The notes: generated by a model from the letters alone, not told the origin. A DNA stretch of 64,000 bases from Torymus aiolomorphi (GCA_036365515.1 CM070874.1:222494442-222558441), one strand, 5' to 3'. Positions 10,408-21,691 are shown, numbered from the stretch's first letter. A program made the numbers and translations.

Positions 10408-13400
10408 ATGAGGTCCCTCTCGCCCCTCCAATACCTGACGTGACCTCAACGGTGCCTCGGCAAGGCGCCCCGGCTGCATCGGTCGCAGCAACCTCTACCG
10501 ACTTGGAGGGAAATTTGAGTACCCCGAGTCAACCAGAATACTCACGATGGTATTTGCCCGTGGGTCTGGGTGGATTTCGCATACGCGCGCTACACGACTC
10601 AGGCGCATCTCGCACCGCAGTAGGCCCGATTGGCTTACAGGTCGCGACCGCGTGTGGCAAGACGATTACGCCGCATCGCGGAAGTGGCGCACACCTCGCC
10701 AACGGTAAGACCGCGGCGGTGCTGGGCCACGTAGACCTGCCCTTTGACGTGGCAGGTGTGCGACATTACCTCGACGTGGTGATCCTCGAGGAGCTGGACG
10801 CAGACTGTCTGCTCGGCGCCGACTTTATGCGGAAATTTAATGCCGTGCTGTGGCCGCGCGAATCGACGCTTAGCGTCGAAGGAGTTAAAGAGCGAATTCC
10901 GCTAGAACTAGCTTCACTAGCGCACGACGAAGCGAGCGCTGTCCACCTCGCTTCGGTCGGTCTCGCCGATGTGGATGAGGCCCAGCGGCGACAGTTGCAA
11001 GAGTTGCTCGACCAACTGCTGTCCGCGAGTGATGCGCCATTAGAATGCACTAGCTGGACCGAACACAACATCGAAGTCTCGAGCACTAGGCCCATTAAAC
11101 AAAAATATTACCCTGTCTCGAAAAAGATCGAGGAGGAAATGCACAAGCAAGTGTGAGAGATGCTCGAGGCGGGTATTATTACCCAATCGACCAGCGAATG
11201 GGCGAGCCCGGTTGTGATGCAACGGAAAGCGAATCGCACGTATCGATTCTGCATCGATTATCGCAGATTGAATGCGGTAACAAAGGCGAGTGCCTACCCG
11301 CTCCCGCACATGGACCCTATTTTACGCAAGCTCCAAAATGCTCGATACATATCGACGATCGATCTCAGCAGCGTCTACCACCAAATTCCGTTGCGGAAGG
11401 AGGCGCAGGCGCTAACCGCGTTTACTGTCCCTGGAATGGGCCTCTTCGAATTTACTCGAATGCCTTATGGGGTAGTGGGCGGACCAGCGACTTTTCAAGA
11501 GCTTTCGGACCGCGTCATCGGTCCAGAAATGGAGCCTCATGCGTTCTCCTACCTGGATGATATTATTATTGTCACAGAGCCGTTTGAGGAACACCTCAAG
11601 TGGCTTAGCCATGTTCTCCCGCGTATTAAAGACGCAGGTCTCACCATTAACCGTGAGAAAAGCGAGTTCTGTCGGAACGTGGTCAAGTTTCTCGGGGTCT
11701 TAGTTAACCGAGACGGCTTTAAGCCTGATCCGGACAAGATTGCTCCAATGTTGAAATATCCGGCGCCGAAGAACCTCAAACAGTTGAGAAGGTTCCTTAG
11801 CATGGCGTCGTGGTATTGCAAGTTTTTGCCCGACTTCGCGACGATGGCAGGGCCGCTCACGCAGTTAACCAAGCACAGCGTTGCGTATGTGTGGAGTGAC
11901 GCGGAGCAATCCGTCTTTGAGCAGATTAAAGCTCTCATTGCGTCCGCCCCGGTATTACACCGGCCGTCGTTTGAACACCAGTTCGTGATTCAAACGCACG
12001 CGAGTGATACTGGCCTTGGAGCAGTCTCACGCAGACGATCGACGGCGAAGAACGAGTCTTATGCTTCGCAAGCCGCACGATGACTGCGGCGGAATAGAAT
12101 TATTCCGTCACGGAACGCGAATGCCTCGCAGTTCTGTGGGCGATACGCAAGTTTCGGGCTTACGACGAAGGCTATCATTTTAAAGTGATAACCGACCATA
12201 GTAGTCTGAAATGGTTATGCAATTTGCATAATCCCACCGGACGCTCAGCGCGGTGGGCGCTTGAAATGCAAGCGTATGACTACGACGTCGAGCATCGGAA
12301 GGGTTCACTGAATCACGTGCCTGATGCGCTCTCTCGCATGTTTGAGGACGAGGAAGCGCCAGACCTCGCGGCAGTAGATGTCTCCGAAGAGACAGATGAC
12401 GCCTGGTACAAGCGCATGGTCGCCGCCGTCGTACAAAATCCTGGAGATTACCCGTGGTGGAAGATAGTTCACGGGCGCCTCTACAGCTACCGTCCGAACC
12501 CTACGGTCGAAGACTTGCTCGAGGACGAGGGTGCTTGGAAATTAGTATTGCCAGTAGAGAAGCGCGAGAAAGCGATGCAAGAGAGCACGCAGAGCCTACT
12601 GCGGGCCACTTAGCCCGAGCGAAAAGGCATGCGCGTGTCACGCTCTATTATTACTGGCCTTCGCTGCGCAAAGATGTTGCTGGCTTCGTGCGAAACTGCT
12701 TGATTTGCCAGCAGTGCAAGGTACAGCAGACAGCGCCGGCAGGCCTCATGGGCAGCCATCGCGCATTACGCCCGTGGCAAATTGTTGCAGGGGACATTAT
12801 GGGGCCTTTCCCCCGGTCCGCTCGAGGTTTCAAGTACCTGCTGATCTTCCTAGACTTATTTACTAAGTGGTTTGAATGCGTGCCGATTCGCAAGGCGAAC
12901 GCGCGTACCATCGAAAAGGAGCTAGAACAGCGAATTTTCCTACGCTTTGGTGTACCCGAAGCTTTCCACTCCGACAATGGGACGGAGTTCAAGAACAAGG
13001 CTCTTGACTCCTTCCTGAACAAGTTTGGAGTTAGGCATACGACAATTCCGCCGTATTACGCGCAGGCGAATCCGGTGGAGCGAGTGAATCGCACGGTGAA
13101 AACCATGATCACCGCGTTCCTCGAAGAAAACCATAAGGATTGGGATTTATACATCCCCGAACTGATGTTTGCGTACAACACTGCGATCCAGGAGTCGACG
13201 GGGTCGAGCCCAGCTTTTCTGGACATGGGCCGGCAACCGACTCCGCCCGTTTTCTTGAAACGCCGCGAGGAGCGCGCAGCAGAGGAGCTCGCAGAAGCAG
13301 CCGAGCTCGAGCGCTGGCGCACGCGGTTACAGAGGTTGCGGGACGTGCAACACTCCGGCGCGAAGAACGCTTCAGCAGCGCAACAGCGACAGTCGCATTA

Positions 13401-14019
13401 TTATAATGCGTCGGGCCGCGAGGTTCGCTTCGAACTGAAGGACAAAGTTTGAAAGCGAAATCGCATTCTCTCCTCCGCAGCACAAGGCGTAGCAGCGAAG
13501 CTAGCGCCGAAATACGCCGGCCCGTACGTAATTTCAGCCAAGCTAGGTTCGAATGTGTACGAGCTGCAAGATTTTAACGGAAAAGACTACGGCAAGGTCC
13601 ATGTAGAAGACCTTAAACCCTACCAAGGAAAGGTTGATCTTACCGCTGAGGCAGGGAATTCAACTGACGTTAACTCGGCACGCGATGACCAGGCCGGGAA
13701 AGGTTCCGACGACGACGGATCTCCCAATGACCTGGCGAGCGAGCAGCAGCCCGCACCCCGCAAGAGGAGAAGACCACGCAAAGCACGATTGATAGTAACG
13801 CGAACCACGCGTGTCATAGGGGCCCCGGCGAGCCAGCACTCGCGAGTAACGGCAGATGCTGACGAGCGAAAGTCGCTACCACTCGCGACCAACGCAAGCG
13901 CAACGCCACCCCGAAGCCGCGGACGGCCTAAAGACTCACGGAACGCAGCCACGACAAACCGCGCAGCCACACCTTCCCCCCGACGCACGCGCGCCGCAAC
14001 GCGCCGAGGATGTCACTAA
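10383..14019 (+). pseudogene. pol: pol of the Ty3/gypsy element, broken
   Basis: Domain order is protease, RT, RNase H, integrase. The protease has DSGA (Asp at 10596) and a LLGADF motif. A TGA at 11154-11156 interrupts the linker to RT. RT carries IDLSS, FEFTRMPYG and the catalytic YLDD at 11550-11561. In RNase H the usual QTDAS motif reads QTHAS (11997), losing a catalytic Asp. A frame change near 12025, a TAG at 12095-12097 and a frame change near 12590 follow. Integrase has the HHCC finger (12586-12710), a D-D-E triad (about 12793, 12973, 13078) and, past a TGA at 13450-13452, a GPY/F-type module (about 13490-13620). The C-terminal tail is basic and has AT-hook-like motifs, RRRPRK (13765-13782) and RGRPK (13918-13932). 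In total there are three stops, two frame changes and one lost catalytic residue. Confidence 0.93.
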
Positions 14020-14083
14020 CCCCTCTACCTCACACTCCATTTTCGAACGTACTCACTTCCCCCTCTATTCCATGTTTTCCAGG
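14014..14083 (+). promoter_or_regulatory. Candidate 3' splice site behind pol
   Basis: CACTAAC (branch-point-like, about 14015) is followed by pyrimidine-rich sequence and then TGTTTTCCAG|G (AG at 14081-14082). Position and form parallel the acceptor in the second element (63486-63515). Here only about 250 bp remain before the LTR, so the ORF it would have served appears lost. Confidence 0.5.
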
Positions 14084-14325
14084 GCGAACCGCCGAAAGAA
14101 ACACCCCGCGAGACGCACTAGAGTGCCTTGGACCTCGTGGGGTCAAAATGTCGAAGTAAAGGAATAAAGGAAAAGTGTAAAAGGATACCCGAGTTGCTTA
14201 CGTTTTTTTCCCTCCTTGCAATCCCAAAGCCTATTGCATGGCGTCGAAGCTTTAGCCCCTATTGCATGTTGCATGGCGGAGAGAGAGATTATCTCGAGCT
14301 GGTACGTCGCCCGTAGCCAGCGTCT

Positions 14326-14335
14326 GGGGGAGGGG
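14326..14335 (+). other. Polypurine tract
   Basis: GGGGGAGGGG lies immediately upstream of the 3' LTR. This is the plus-strand primer site expected for an LTR retrotransposon. The second element has a similar tract next to its LTR. Confidence 0.85.
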
Positions 14336-14339
14336 CGTA

Positions 14340-14463
14340 TGACGGAAAATTATTCTCCGTCATTTTCCTCTCTCCCCGCGTTAATCATGTACTAATCCGC
14401 CTTAGATGTTACAGGTGCAGACGACGCGGAAGGACGCCCGGCCGAGAGAGAGACAGAGAGAGG

Positions 14464-14544
<81 letters not shown>

Positions 14545-15112
14545 AGGAACGCGCACGAACCGATCATACTCGTGAGAGAGTCAAGCAGTCTCGTTTGGGA
14601 TAGCGCCCGCGCTCCCCGCTCTACTTACGAGAGTTGTTTTCGCGACACTTGTGCCCTTCCCGGTGTGTGACTGTGAGCGTATCTGAGAGTGAGTGAGTGC
14701 ACCGACCTCGACCGAGTGCCCACCCCCGGGAGGTGACTGACAGCGAGCGGCGCGCCAGGAGCTGGTGCGAACGGAAGGCCGGCGACAGCGATTACGCAGC
14801 AGTTGTAAGTGTCGGCTTGACATCTCTCTCTCTCCCCCTAACTAGCGGCAGCTCGGGCCTCCTCCCCGCGCTCCCTGACTGCGAACCACACATAGTGCGC
14901 TGTGTCGCCTCCTACTTTTTTCGGTTAATAAACACCGCTAGTTCCACTCAGATATCGCGAGTGACTATTTATTACCCCGTTCTCCCATCATTGTTCCAAA
15001 ATTAAACCTTCGCATACGGTGCGCACTGCACGAGGTGCGCTAGCCTCGCCGCCGCATGCACTATTTGTAAAAGGATAATCGCTGAGCAGCCGGCAATAAT
15101 TTATCCGTTACA
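14340..15112 (+). repeat. 3' LTR
   Basis: This 773-bp repeat is collinear with the 5' LTR, with AATAAA at 14927-14932 and GTAAGT at 14805-14810. It is longer mainly because of an expanded GA tract. Scattered substitutions against the 5' LTR indicate an old insertion. Confidence 0.92.
14466..14540. repeat. (GA)n expansion inside the 3' LTR
   Basis: About 75 bp of pure GA. The 5' LTR has only about 28 bp of interrupted GA at the same place (about 5851-5878). Confidence 0.95.
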
Positions 15113-15265
<153 letters not shown>

Positions 15266-18230
15266 TGAATCCGGAAGATTGAGAAGTTTTTTCATGACTC
15301 GTGCGGAAGTTTGAGGATTTTTTCGAAGTTTGAGGAGCCTCCTCAAACTTCCTCGGCACTCGACTGGAAGTTTGGGGAGCTCCTCAGGAACAAATCCGGA
15401 AGTTTGAGGAGCTCCTCAATCACTATTTCGGAAATTTGCAGTGTTTCCATAAAAATTACAATAAACCTCCTTAAACCTCCAAGAGTGTACCGTAAACCTC
15501 CTCAAACATCCAAGGGCGTACTGTAAACCTCCTCAAACTCCCAAGACTGTACCGTAAACCTCCTCAAACATCCATGAGTGTACTGCAAACCTCCTCAAAC
15601 TTCCAAGAGTGTACTGTAAACCACCTCAAACTTCCAAGAGTATACCGTAAACCTCCTCAAACTTTCGTACTCGAAATATCTACAACATTCTGTCAAATTT
15701 CACCAATATTATATATAACGTTTAATTGTAGAAATATGCAATCAATAAACAGGCACACTGCACTACAGAAGAATTCGACTATCCTTTATACAATTTGAGA
15801 ATCTCAAATATCCAAGAGTGCACTGCAAAGCTCTTAAGGGGGTTATAACCGTACAATAGCAGTCAAAAGTACAACGAGTCGAACGCCGTACGCCTAGCGC
15901 TCTCCCGAGTCTCCCCACTCTCAAAATTTCACGCGAGACTGTACACGCACACATAGCGCCGCTTCATCTGTGTGCCCACACATAGAGGCGCTTCGTCTGT
16001 GTACACATATACGTAGCGCGCCTTCGTTTCTTTACACGCACGCAAGGACACGCGCGACCGAAGCAACCTACTTTAAACAACTGTATCTCGAAAACGGTGT
16101 CGCTAGGCTTTCTGAATTTTGGAGAGCATGTTGAAAATATCGTCATTAATAACATATCAATTTTTTTTTCAAGTTGTAAGAAAGCTTTTCGAGTTATTGA
16201 CAGAAACGTTCATTTTTTTGTAGGCGTCCCATAAGACTGCATGTTAAATCTCGTAACATTGAAAGCTGATATCTCCAATACGGTGACGGTAGGGGTTTTC
16301 AGTTTTGAGTATGTTATGTATCATTATAATATCTATTATTGAGAATTTTTTCAGAATTTTCGTAAGAAACTCGAAAAAGGTAATAACCCCCTTAAAACTT
16401 CCAAGAGTGTACTGCAAACCTCCTCAAACTCACAAAAGTGTACATTCAAACTCCTCAAACTCCCAAGAGTGTACCGTAAACCTCCTCAAACATCCAAGAG
16501 TGTACTGCAAACTCCTCAAACTCCCAAGAGTGTACCGTAAACCCCCTCAAACATCCAAGAGTGTCCTGCACACCTCCTCAAACTTCCAAGAGTGTACTGG
16601 AAACCTCCTCAAACTTCCAAGAGTATACTGCAAACCGCCTCAAACTTTCAAGAGTATACCGTAATTCTCCTCAAACTTCCGTATTCGAAATTTCAAAAAA
16701 ATTCTGTCAAATTTCATCAATATTATATATAACGTTTAATTGTAGAAATATGCAATCAACAAACAGGCGGACTGCACCCCAGAAGACTTCGACTATCCTT
16801 CATACAATTTGAAAATCTCAAAATTCCAAGAGTGTAGTGCAAACCTTCTCAAACTTCCAAGAGTATACTGCAAACCTCCTCAAACTTCCAAGAGTATATC
16901 GTAATCCTCCTCAAACTTCCGTATTCGAAATTTCAACAACATTCTATCAAATTTCACCAATACTATATATAACGTTTAATTATAGAAATATGCAATCAAC
17001 GAACAGGTGCACTGCACTACAGAAGAATTCGACTATCCTTTATACAATTTGAGAATCTCAAAGATCCAAGAGTGCACTACAAACCTCTTCAAAATTCCAA
17101 GAGTGTACTGCAAACCTCCTCAAACTCCCAAGAGTGAACCGTAAACCTCCTCAAACATACATGAGGGTACTGCAAACCTCCTCAAATTTCCAAGAGTGTA
17201 CTGGAAACCTCCTCAAACTTCCAAGATTATACCGTAAAAATCCTCAACCTTCCGTATTCGAAATTTCAACAACATTCTGTCAAATTTCACCAATATTATA
17301 TATAACGTTTAATTGTAGAAATATGCAATCAATAAACAGGCACACTGCACTACAGAAAACTTCGACTATCATTTATACAATTTAAGAATCTCAAACATCC
17401 AAGAGTGCACTGCAAACCTCTTAAAACTTCCAAGAGTGTACTGCAAACCTCCTCAAACTCCCAAGAGTGTACCTTAATCCTCCTCAAACTTCGAAGAGTG
17501 TACCGTAAACCTCCTCAAACATCCAAGAGTGTACTGCAAACCTCCTCAAACTCCGAAAAGTGTACCGCAAACCTCCTTAAACATCCAAGAGTGTTCTGCA
17601 CACCTCCTCAAACTTCCAAGAGTGTACTGGAAACCTCCTCAAACTTCCAAGATTATACTGCAAACCTCCTCAAACTTCCAAGAGTATACCGTAATCCTCC
17701 TCAAACTTCCGTATTCGAAATTTCAATAACATTCTGTCAAATTTCACCAATATTATATATAACGTTTAATTGTAGAAATATGCAATCAACAAACAGGCGC
17801 ACTACACTACAGAAGACTTCGACTATCCGTTATACAATTAGAGAATCTCAAACATCCAAGAGTGTACTGGAAATCTCCTCGAACTCCCAATAATGTACCG
17901 TGAACCTAGTTAAACATCCAAGAGTGTACTGCAAACCTCCTCAAACTTCCAAGAGTGTACTGGAAACTTCCACAAACTTCCAAGAGTATATTGCAAACCT
18001 CCTCAAACTTTTAAGAGGGTACTGGAAATCTCCTCAATCTTCCAAGGGTATACTGTAAACCTCCTCAAACTTCCGTATTCAAAATTTCAACAACATTCTG
18101 TTAAATTTCACCAATATTATATATAACGTTTAAATGTAGAAATATGCAATCAACAAACAGGCACACTGCACTACAGAAGACTTCGACTATCCTTTATAAA
18201 ATTTGAGAATTCGAAATTCTCGAATAAGCT
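15266..18230. repeat. 31-bp minisatellite in higher-order blocks
   Basis: The unit is about 31 bp, with core CCTCCTCAAACTTCC followed by AAGAGTGTACTGCAAA and variants. Runs of units alternate with a conserved non-minisatellite block of about 140 bp. The block starts near the word TTCGAAATTTC, includes TATATATAACGTTTAATTG, and ends near ATACAATTTGAGAATCTC. It is seen at about 15672, 16685, 16924, 17258, 17710 and 18073. Because 31 is not a multiple of 3, the units read through all three frames, so the 60-160 codon open frames here are not genes. At the left edge (15266-15425) the related word GGAAGTTTGAGGAG occurs in both orientations. Confidence 0.9.
15834..16395. mobile_element. 562-bp TTAA-flanked non-autonomous DNA transposon
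   Basis: TTAA (15834-15837) plus GGGGGTTATAACC at the left is matched by GGTAATAACCCCC plus TTAA (16392-16395) at the right. It interrupts the 31-bp minisatellite. A paralogous unoccupied site with a single TTAA occurs at 17421-17424 (CAAACCTCTTAAAACTTCC), which confirms insertion and TTAA duplication. It has a diverged relative of exactly the same length, 562 bp, at 50556-51117. TTAA targeting is typical of piggyBac-type transposases; no transposase is encoded. Confidence 0.9.
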
Positions 18231-18275
18231 AGTGCCCCTGTCACTACGTATACGTGTATATATATATTTGCTAAT

Positions 18276-18525
18276 AGGGGTTTATGCGGCCCGGCATATA
18301 TTTCAATTTTATAGTTATATATCTGTACAGGGGTCAATTTTATTTACTTTTCCACATTATTTCTGCCATGTATAAAGTTTTTTTTAAATGTTACCTATAG
18401 GGGTTTATGCGGCCCGACATATATTTCAATTTTATAGTTATATTTCGATAAAGGTGTCAATTTTATTTACTTTTCCACATTATTATTGAGATATAGAAAG
18501 TTGTTTATCAAATATTATCCACAGG
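18276..18525. repeat. Two tandem ~125-bp units with a TTTATGCGGCCC word
   Basis: AGGGGTTTATGCGGCCCGGC and a following AT-rich segment (CATATATTTCAATTTTATAG ... TTTACTTTTCCACATTATT) occur at about 18276-18395 and again at about 18402-18525. The word resembles TTTATGGAGCCC and ACTTATGCGGAC in the cassettes at 60.3-60.9 kb. Confidence 0.75.
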
Positions 18526-18574
18526 GCTTGTAGAGTCCTCACTATTATATACAGTATATATGAATGGGAATTGG

Positions 18575-18760
18575 GCAGTTTGAGGAGTTTTATCAATTTC
18601 ATAGATAGTACTTATATGTACATAGATAGGTTTATTAGGGACAGTATCTGCATGTAGGACAACCGGTTTCGCTATCAATACTAATGTCAGTGATCTATAC
18701 TACTGTTATGTTTAAATGGCAGTTTGAGGAGCTGAAAACTCTTCAAACTGCCAACATCAT
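18575..18760. repeat. Scattered CAGTTTGAGGAG words
   Basis: CAGTTTGAGGAG occurs at about 18577 and 18720, and its partial complement CTTCAAACTGCC at about 18748 forms an inverted pair with the second. It is related to the words at the left edge of the 31-bp minisatellite. The remaining sequence is AT-rich and unremarkable. Confidence 0.5.
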
Positions 18761-18769
18761 ATTATTAAC

Positions 18770-19860
18770 CATTCTAACATCAAAATTCTAACCGGAAAAT
18801 CGCAAAAAAATTCTTACTCCGCAGTTTTTGAGATCGCCAATAATTTTATTGCCGGAATACGAATTCTAGGATACAAGATACCTACAAAAAAATTGGCAAC
18901 GCCCAAAGCACCGCGGAATACCCTCAAACTACCGCTTTCATACCGGAGAATCGCAAAAAACTTCTTACTCCGCCGTTTCTGAGATCGCCAATAATGTTAT
19001 TGCCGGAATACAAATTTTAGGATACAGGATACCTACAAAAAAACGGCAATACCGAAAGCACCGTGGAACACCCCCAAACTACGGCTTTCATACCAAATAA
19101 TCGCAAAAAAAATTTTAACTCCGCAGTTTTTGAGATCGCCAATATGTTTATTCCCGGAATACGAATTCTAGAATAATATAAGACCTACAAAAAAATTGGC
19201 AACGCTCAAAGCACCGCGGAACACCCTCAAATTACCCCTTATATATCGCAAAATCGCAAAAAAATTTTAACTCCGCAGTTTTCAAGACCGCCAATGATTC
19301 AATTGCCGGAATACAAATTTTAGGATACAAGATACCTACAATAAAATTGGCAACGCCTACAGCCTCAAAAACTGCCGAGTTAGAACCTTTTTTGCGATTT
19401 TTGAGTATGAAAGGAGCAGTTTGGGGGTAGTCCGCGGTGCTATGGGCGTTGCCAATTTTTTTGTACGCATCTTGTATCCTAAAATTTATATTCCAGCAAT
19501 AAAATTGTTGTCGATCTCCAAAACGGCGGAGTTAGAATTATTTTTCCATTTTTCGGAATGAAAGGGGGTGTTCCGCAGTGCTTTAGGTGTTGCCAATTTT
19601 TTTGAAGGTATCTTGTATCCTAGATTTTTTATTCCAGCAATAAAATTATTGGCGATCTCAAAAACAATTTTTTTGCGATTATTCGGTATGAAAGGGGTCG
19701 TTTGGGGGTATTCCGTGGTGCTTGCGGGGTTGCCAATTTTTTTGTAGCTAGCCTCCATGCTTAAAATTGTAGTCCAGTAATAAAATTATTGGCGATCTAA
19801 AAACGGAGGAATTAGAATTTTTTTTCTTCTTTTGCCACTACAAAATGGGGTGTTAAGGGG
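18770..19860. repeat. ~150-bp tandem repeat, four forward and three inverted units
   Basis: The unit contains ACTCCGCAGTTTTTGAGATC, GCCAATAATTTTATTGCCGG and AAAAATTGGCAACGCC. Forward units lie at about 18790, 18960, 19110 and 19255. From about 19372 the same words appear in reverse complement (AACTGCCGAGTTAGAA, GGCGTTGCCAATTTTTTTG) in three more units to about 19830. The whole is an inverted repeat made of tandem repeats. Confidence 0.85.
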
Positions 19861-20079
19861 TGATTTTTTGTTGTTTATTATATTTGTGCACTTTTACTTG
19901 TTGTTCACATCATTTTTGTCGCTGTAGAATCGATTCAGGGCAAGTTTGGATTTTCGTTGGAGTCGCAACATTGCAAACTTCAACCACATTAATTTCTCGT
20001 AAGCTGTTCATACATTGCTTTCTTTTGATTAAAAAGGTATTCATCTTCTGCGCCTTATGGTTCTATACAACAAAAAATT

Positions 20080-21690
20080 TGAAATCAAAATCATGAAATA
20101 AAATAGCGCTCAAGCCGTACTAGAAAAATACCAGATAAGGCATGTTAAATTTTTTAATCAATTGTGTTGACAATTAAATGTGGACAATTAATTAGCCATT
20201 AAATTCGACAAATTTAAATTTTTTAACACTTATCTTATAGATAAAATCATCGATTAGGAGAGTGTATGTGGAAAAATTCACTGGCATTGCGTTGCTTCAA
20301 ATGAGTTAATATGATTTGAAATATACGTCTTGAATTTTCATTCACCCCGTTTGAACACAACGTTTTTACCTAAATATCGCCATACACTGTTCTATTACCC
20401 TTTTCGAGGCGCATTACTCATCATATCGCAACGAAGATATAAAAATATCAGAGGGAAAGCCAGGAAACAAAGATATTTCACGAACTTTGATGAAATCCAT
20501 AATTTCCAAATCTATCTTACGCACTGTAAAAAAAGATGCTATAATAATAATAATTGAAATTATTTTATTAGTAATATGATGCGTGTGCATCAAAATGGAA
20601 TACTGTATGAGAACTGCAACAGAAAATTTAAAATTAAAATAATCAGATAAATTAACGCTTTAACCGTACCAGAAAAATGCCAGATAAGGCATGTTAAATT
20701 TTTTAATCAGTTGTGGACCATTAATTAGCCATTAACTTCAACAAATTTAAATTTGTTAACAATTATCTTATAAATAAAATCATCGATTTGGAATGTGTAT
20801 GTGGAAAAAGTCGCTGCCATTGCGTTGCTTCAAAAGAGTTAATATGATTTGAAATATACGTCACGAATTTTCATTTACCTCGTTTGAACAAAACGTTTGT
20901 ACCTAAATCTCATCATGCACTGTTCTATTACCATTTTCGAGGCACATTAGTCATCTTATCGCGACGAAGATATAGAAATAGTAGAGAGAAAGCGAGGATG
21001 AACAGATATTTCACGAATATTGATGAAATCCATAATTTCCAAATCTATCTTACGCACTGTCAAAAAAAAGCTATGATAATAATAATTGAAATTTTTTTAT
21101 TAGTAATATGATGCGTGGACATTGAAATAGAATACTGTATGAGAACTACAACAAAAAATTTTAAATCAAAATCATTAAATAACGTAACGCTCAAGCCGTA
21201 CTAGAAAAATGCCAGATAAGGCATGTTAAATTTTTTAATGAGTTGTGGACAATTAATTAACCATTAAATAAAACAAATTTAAATTTTTTAACACTTATCT
21301 TATACATAAAATCATCGATTAGGAGAGTGTATGTGGAACAATTCGCTGGCATTGCCTTGCATCAAATGAGTTAATATGATTTGAAATATACGTCACGAAT
21401 TTTCATTTACCTCGTTTGAACACAATATTTGTACCTAAATCTCATCATGCACTGTTCTATTACCATTTTCGAGGCGCATTAGTCATCTTATCGCGACGAA
21501 GATATACAAATAGTAGAGAGAAAGCGTGGATACACAGATATTTCACGAATATTGATGAAATCCATAAGTTCCAAATCTATCTTACGCACTGTCAAAAAAA
21601 AAGCTATGATAATAATAATTGAAATTATTTTATTAGTAATATGATGCGTGTGCATCAAAATGGAATACTGTATGAGGAATACAACAAAAA
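20080..21690. repeat. Three tandem ~535-bp units
   Basis: Units begin near 20080, 20627 and 21159, at the words AAATCAAAATCAT and CTCAAGCCGTACTAG, and are strongly similar throughout. Each contains a 68-75 codon open frame around FYY.FRG...I.SRRRY and FTN.DEIH.FQIYLTHC. Differences between units 2 and 3 are largely amino-acid changing, so conservation reflects duplication rather than proven coding. Each unit ends near GGAATACTGTATGAG, a word seen again near 31457 and 31653. Confidence 0.85.
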
Positions 21691-21691
21691 A

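Larger units (their letters stand above)
5750..15112 (+). mobile_element. Full-length Ty3/gypsy LTR retrotransposon, inactive
   Basis: Two direct LTRs (5750-6437 and 14340-15112) bracket a primer-binding-site candidate, a 1.7-kb leader, gag, a protease-RT-RNase H-integrase pol in Ty3/gypsy order, and a polypurine tract. Gag and pol carry stops and frame breaks, and the LTRs differ by substitutions and by a GA expansion, so this is an old, dead copy. Flanks on both sides are TA repeats, which makes the exact target duplication unreadable. An additional ORF behind pol, as in the second element at 61.25-64 kb, is essentially missing here. Confidence 0.93.

Noticed and set aside
16305..17893. 119-162 codon frames in the 31-bp minisatellite
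   Set aside because: A 31-bp unit cycles through three frames and yields periodic peptides (KPPQTS, LLKLPRVY). There is no domain, and the same words appear in non-coding orientation.
15266..18230. Possible CRISPR-like array (31-bp repeats)
   Set aside because: The repeats are directly contiguous and degenerate with no unique spacers, and the genome is clearly eukaryotic.
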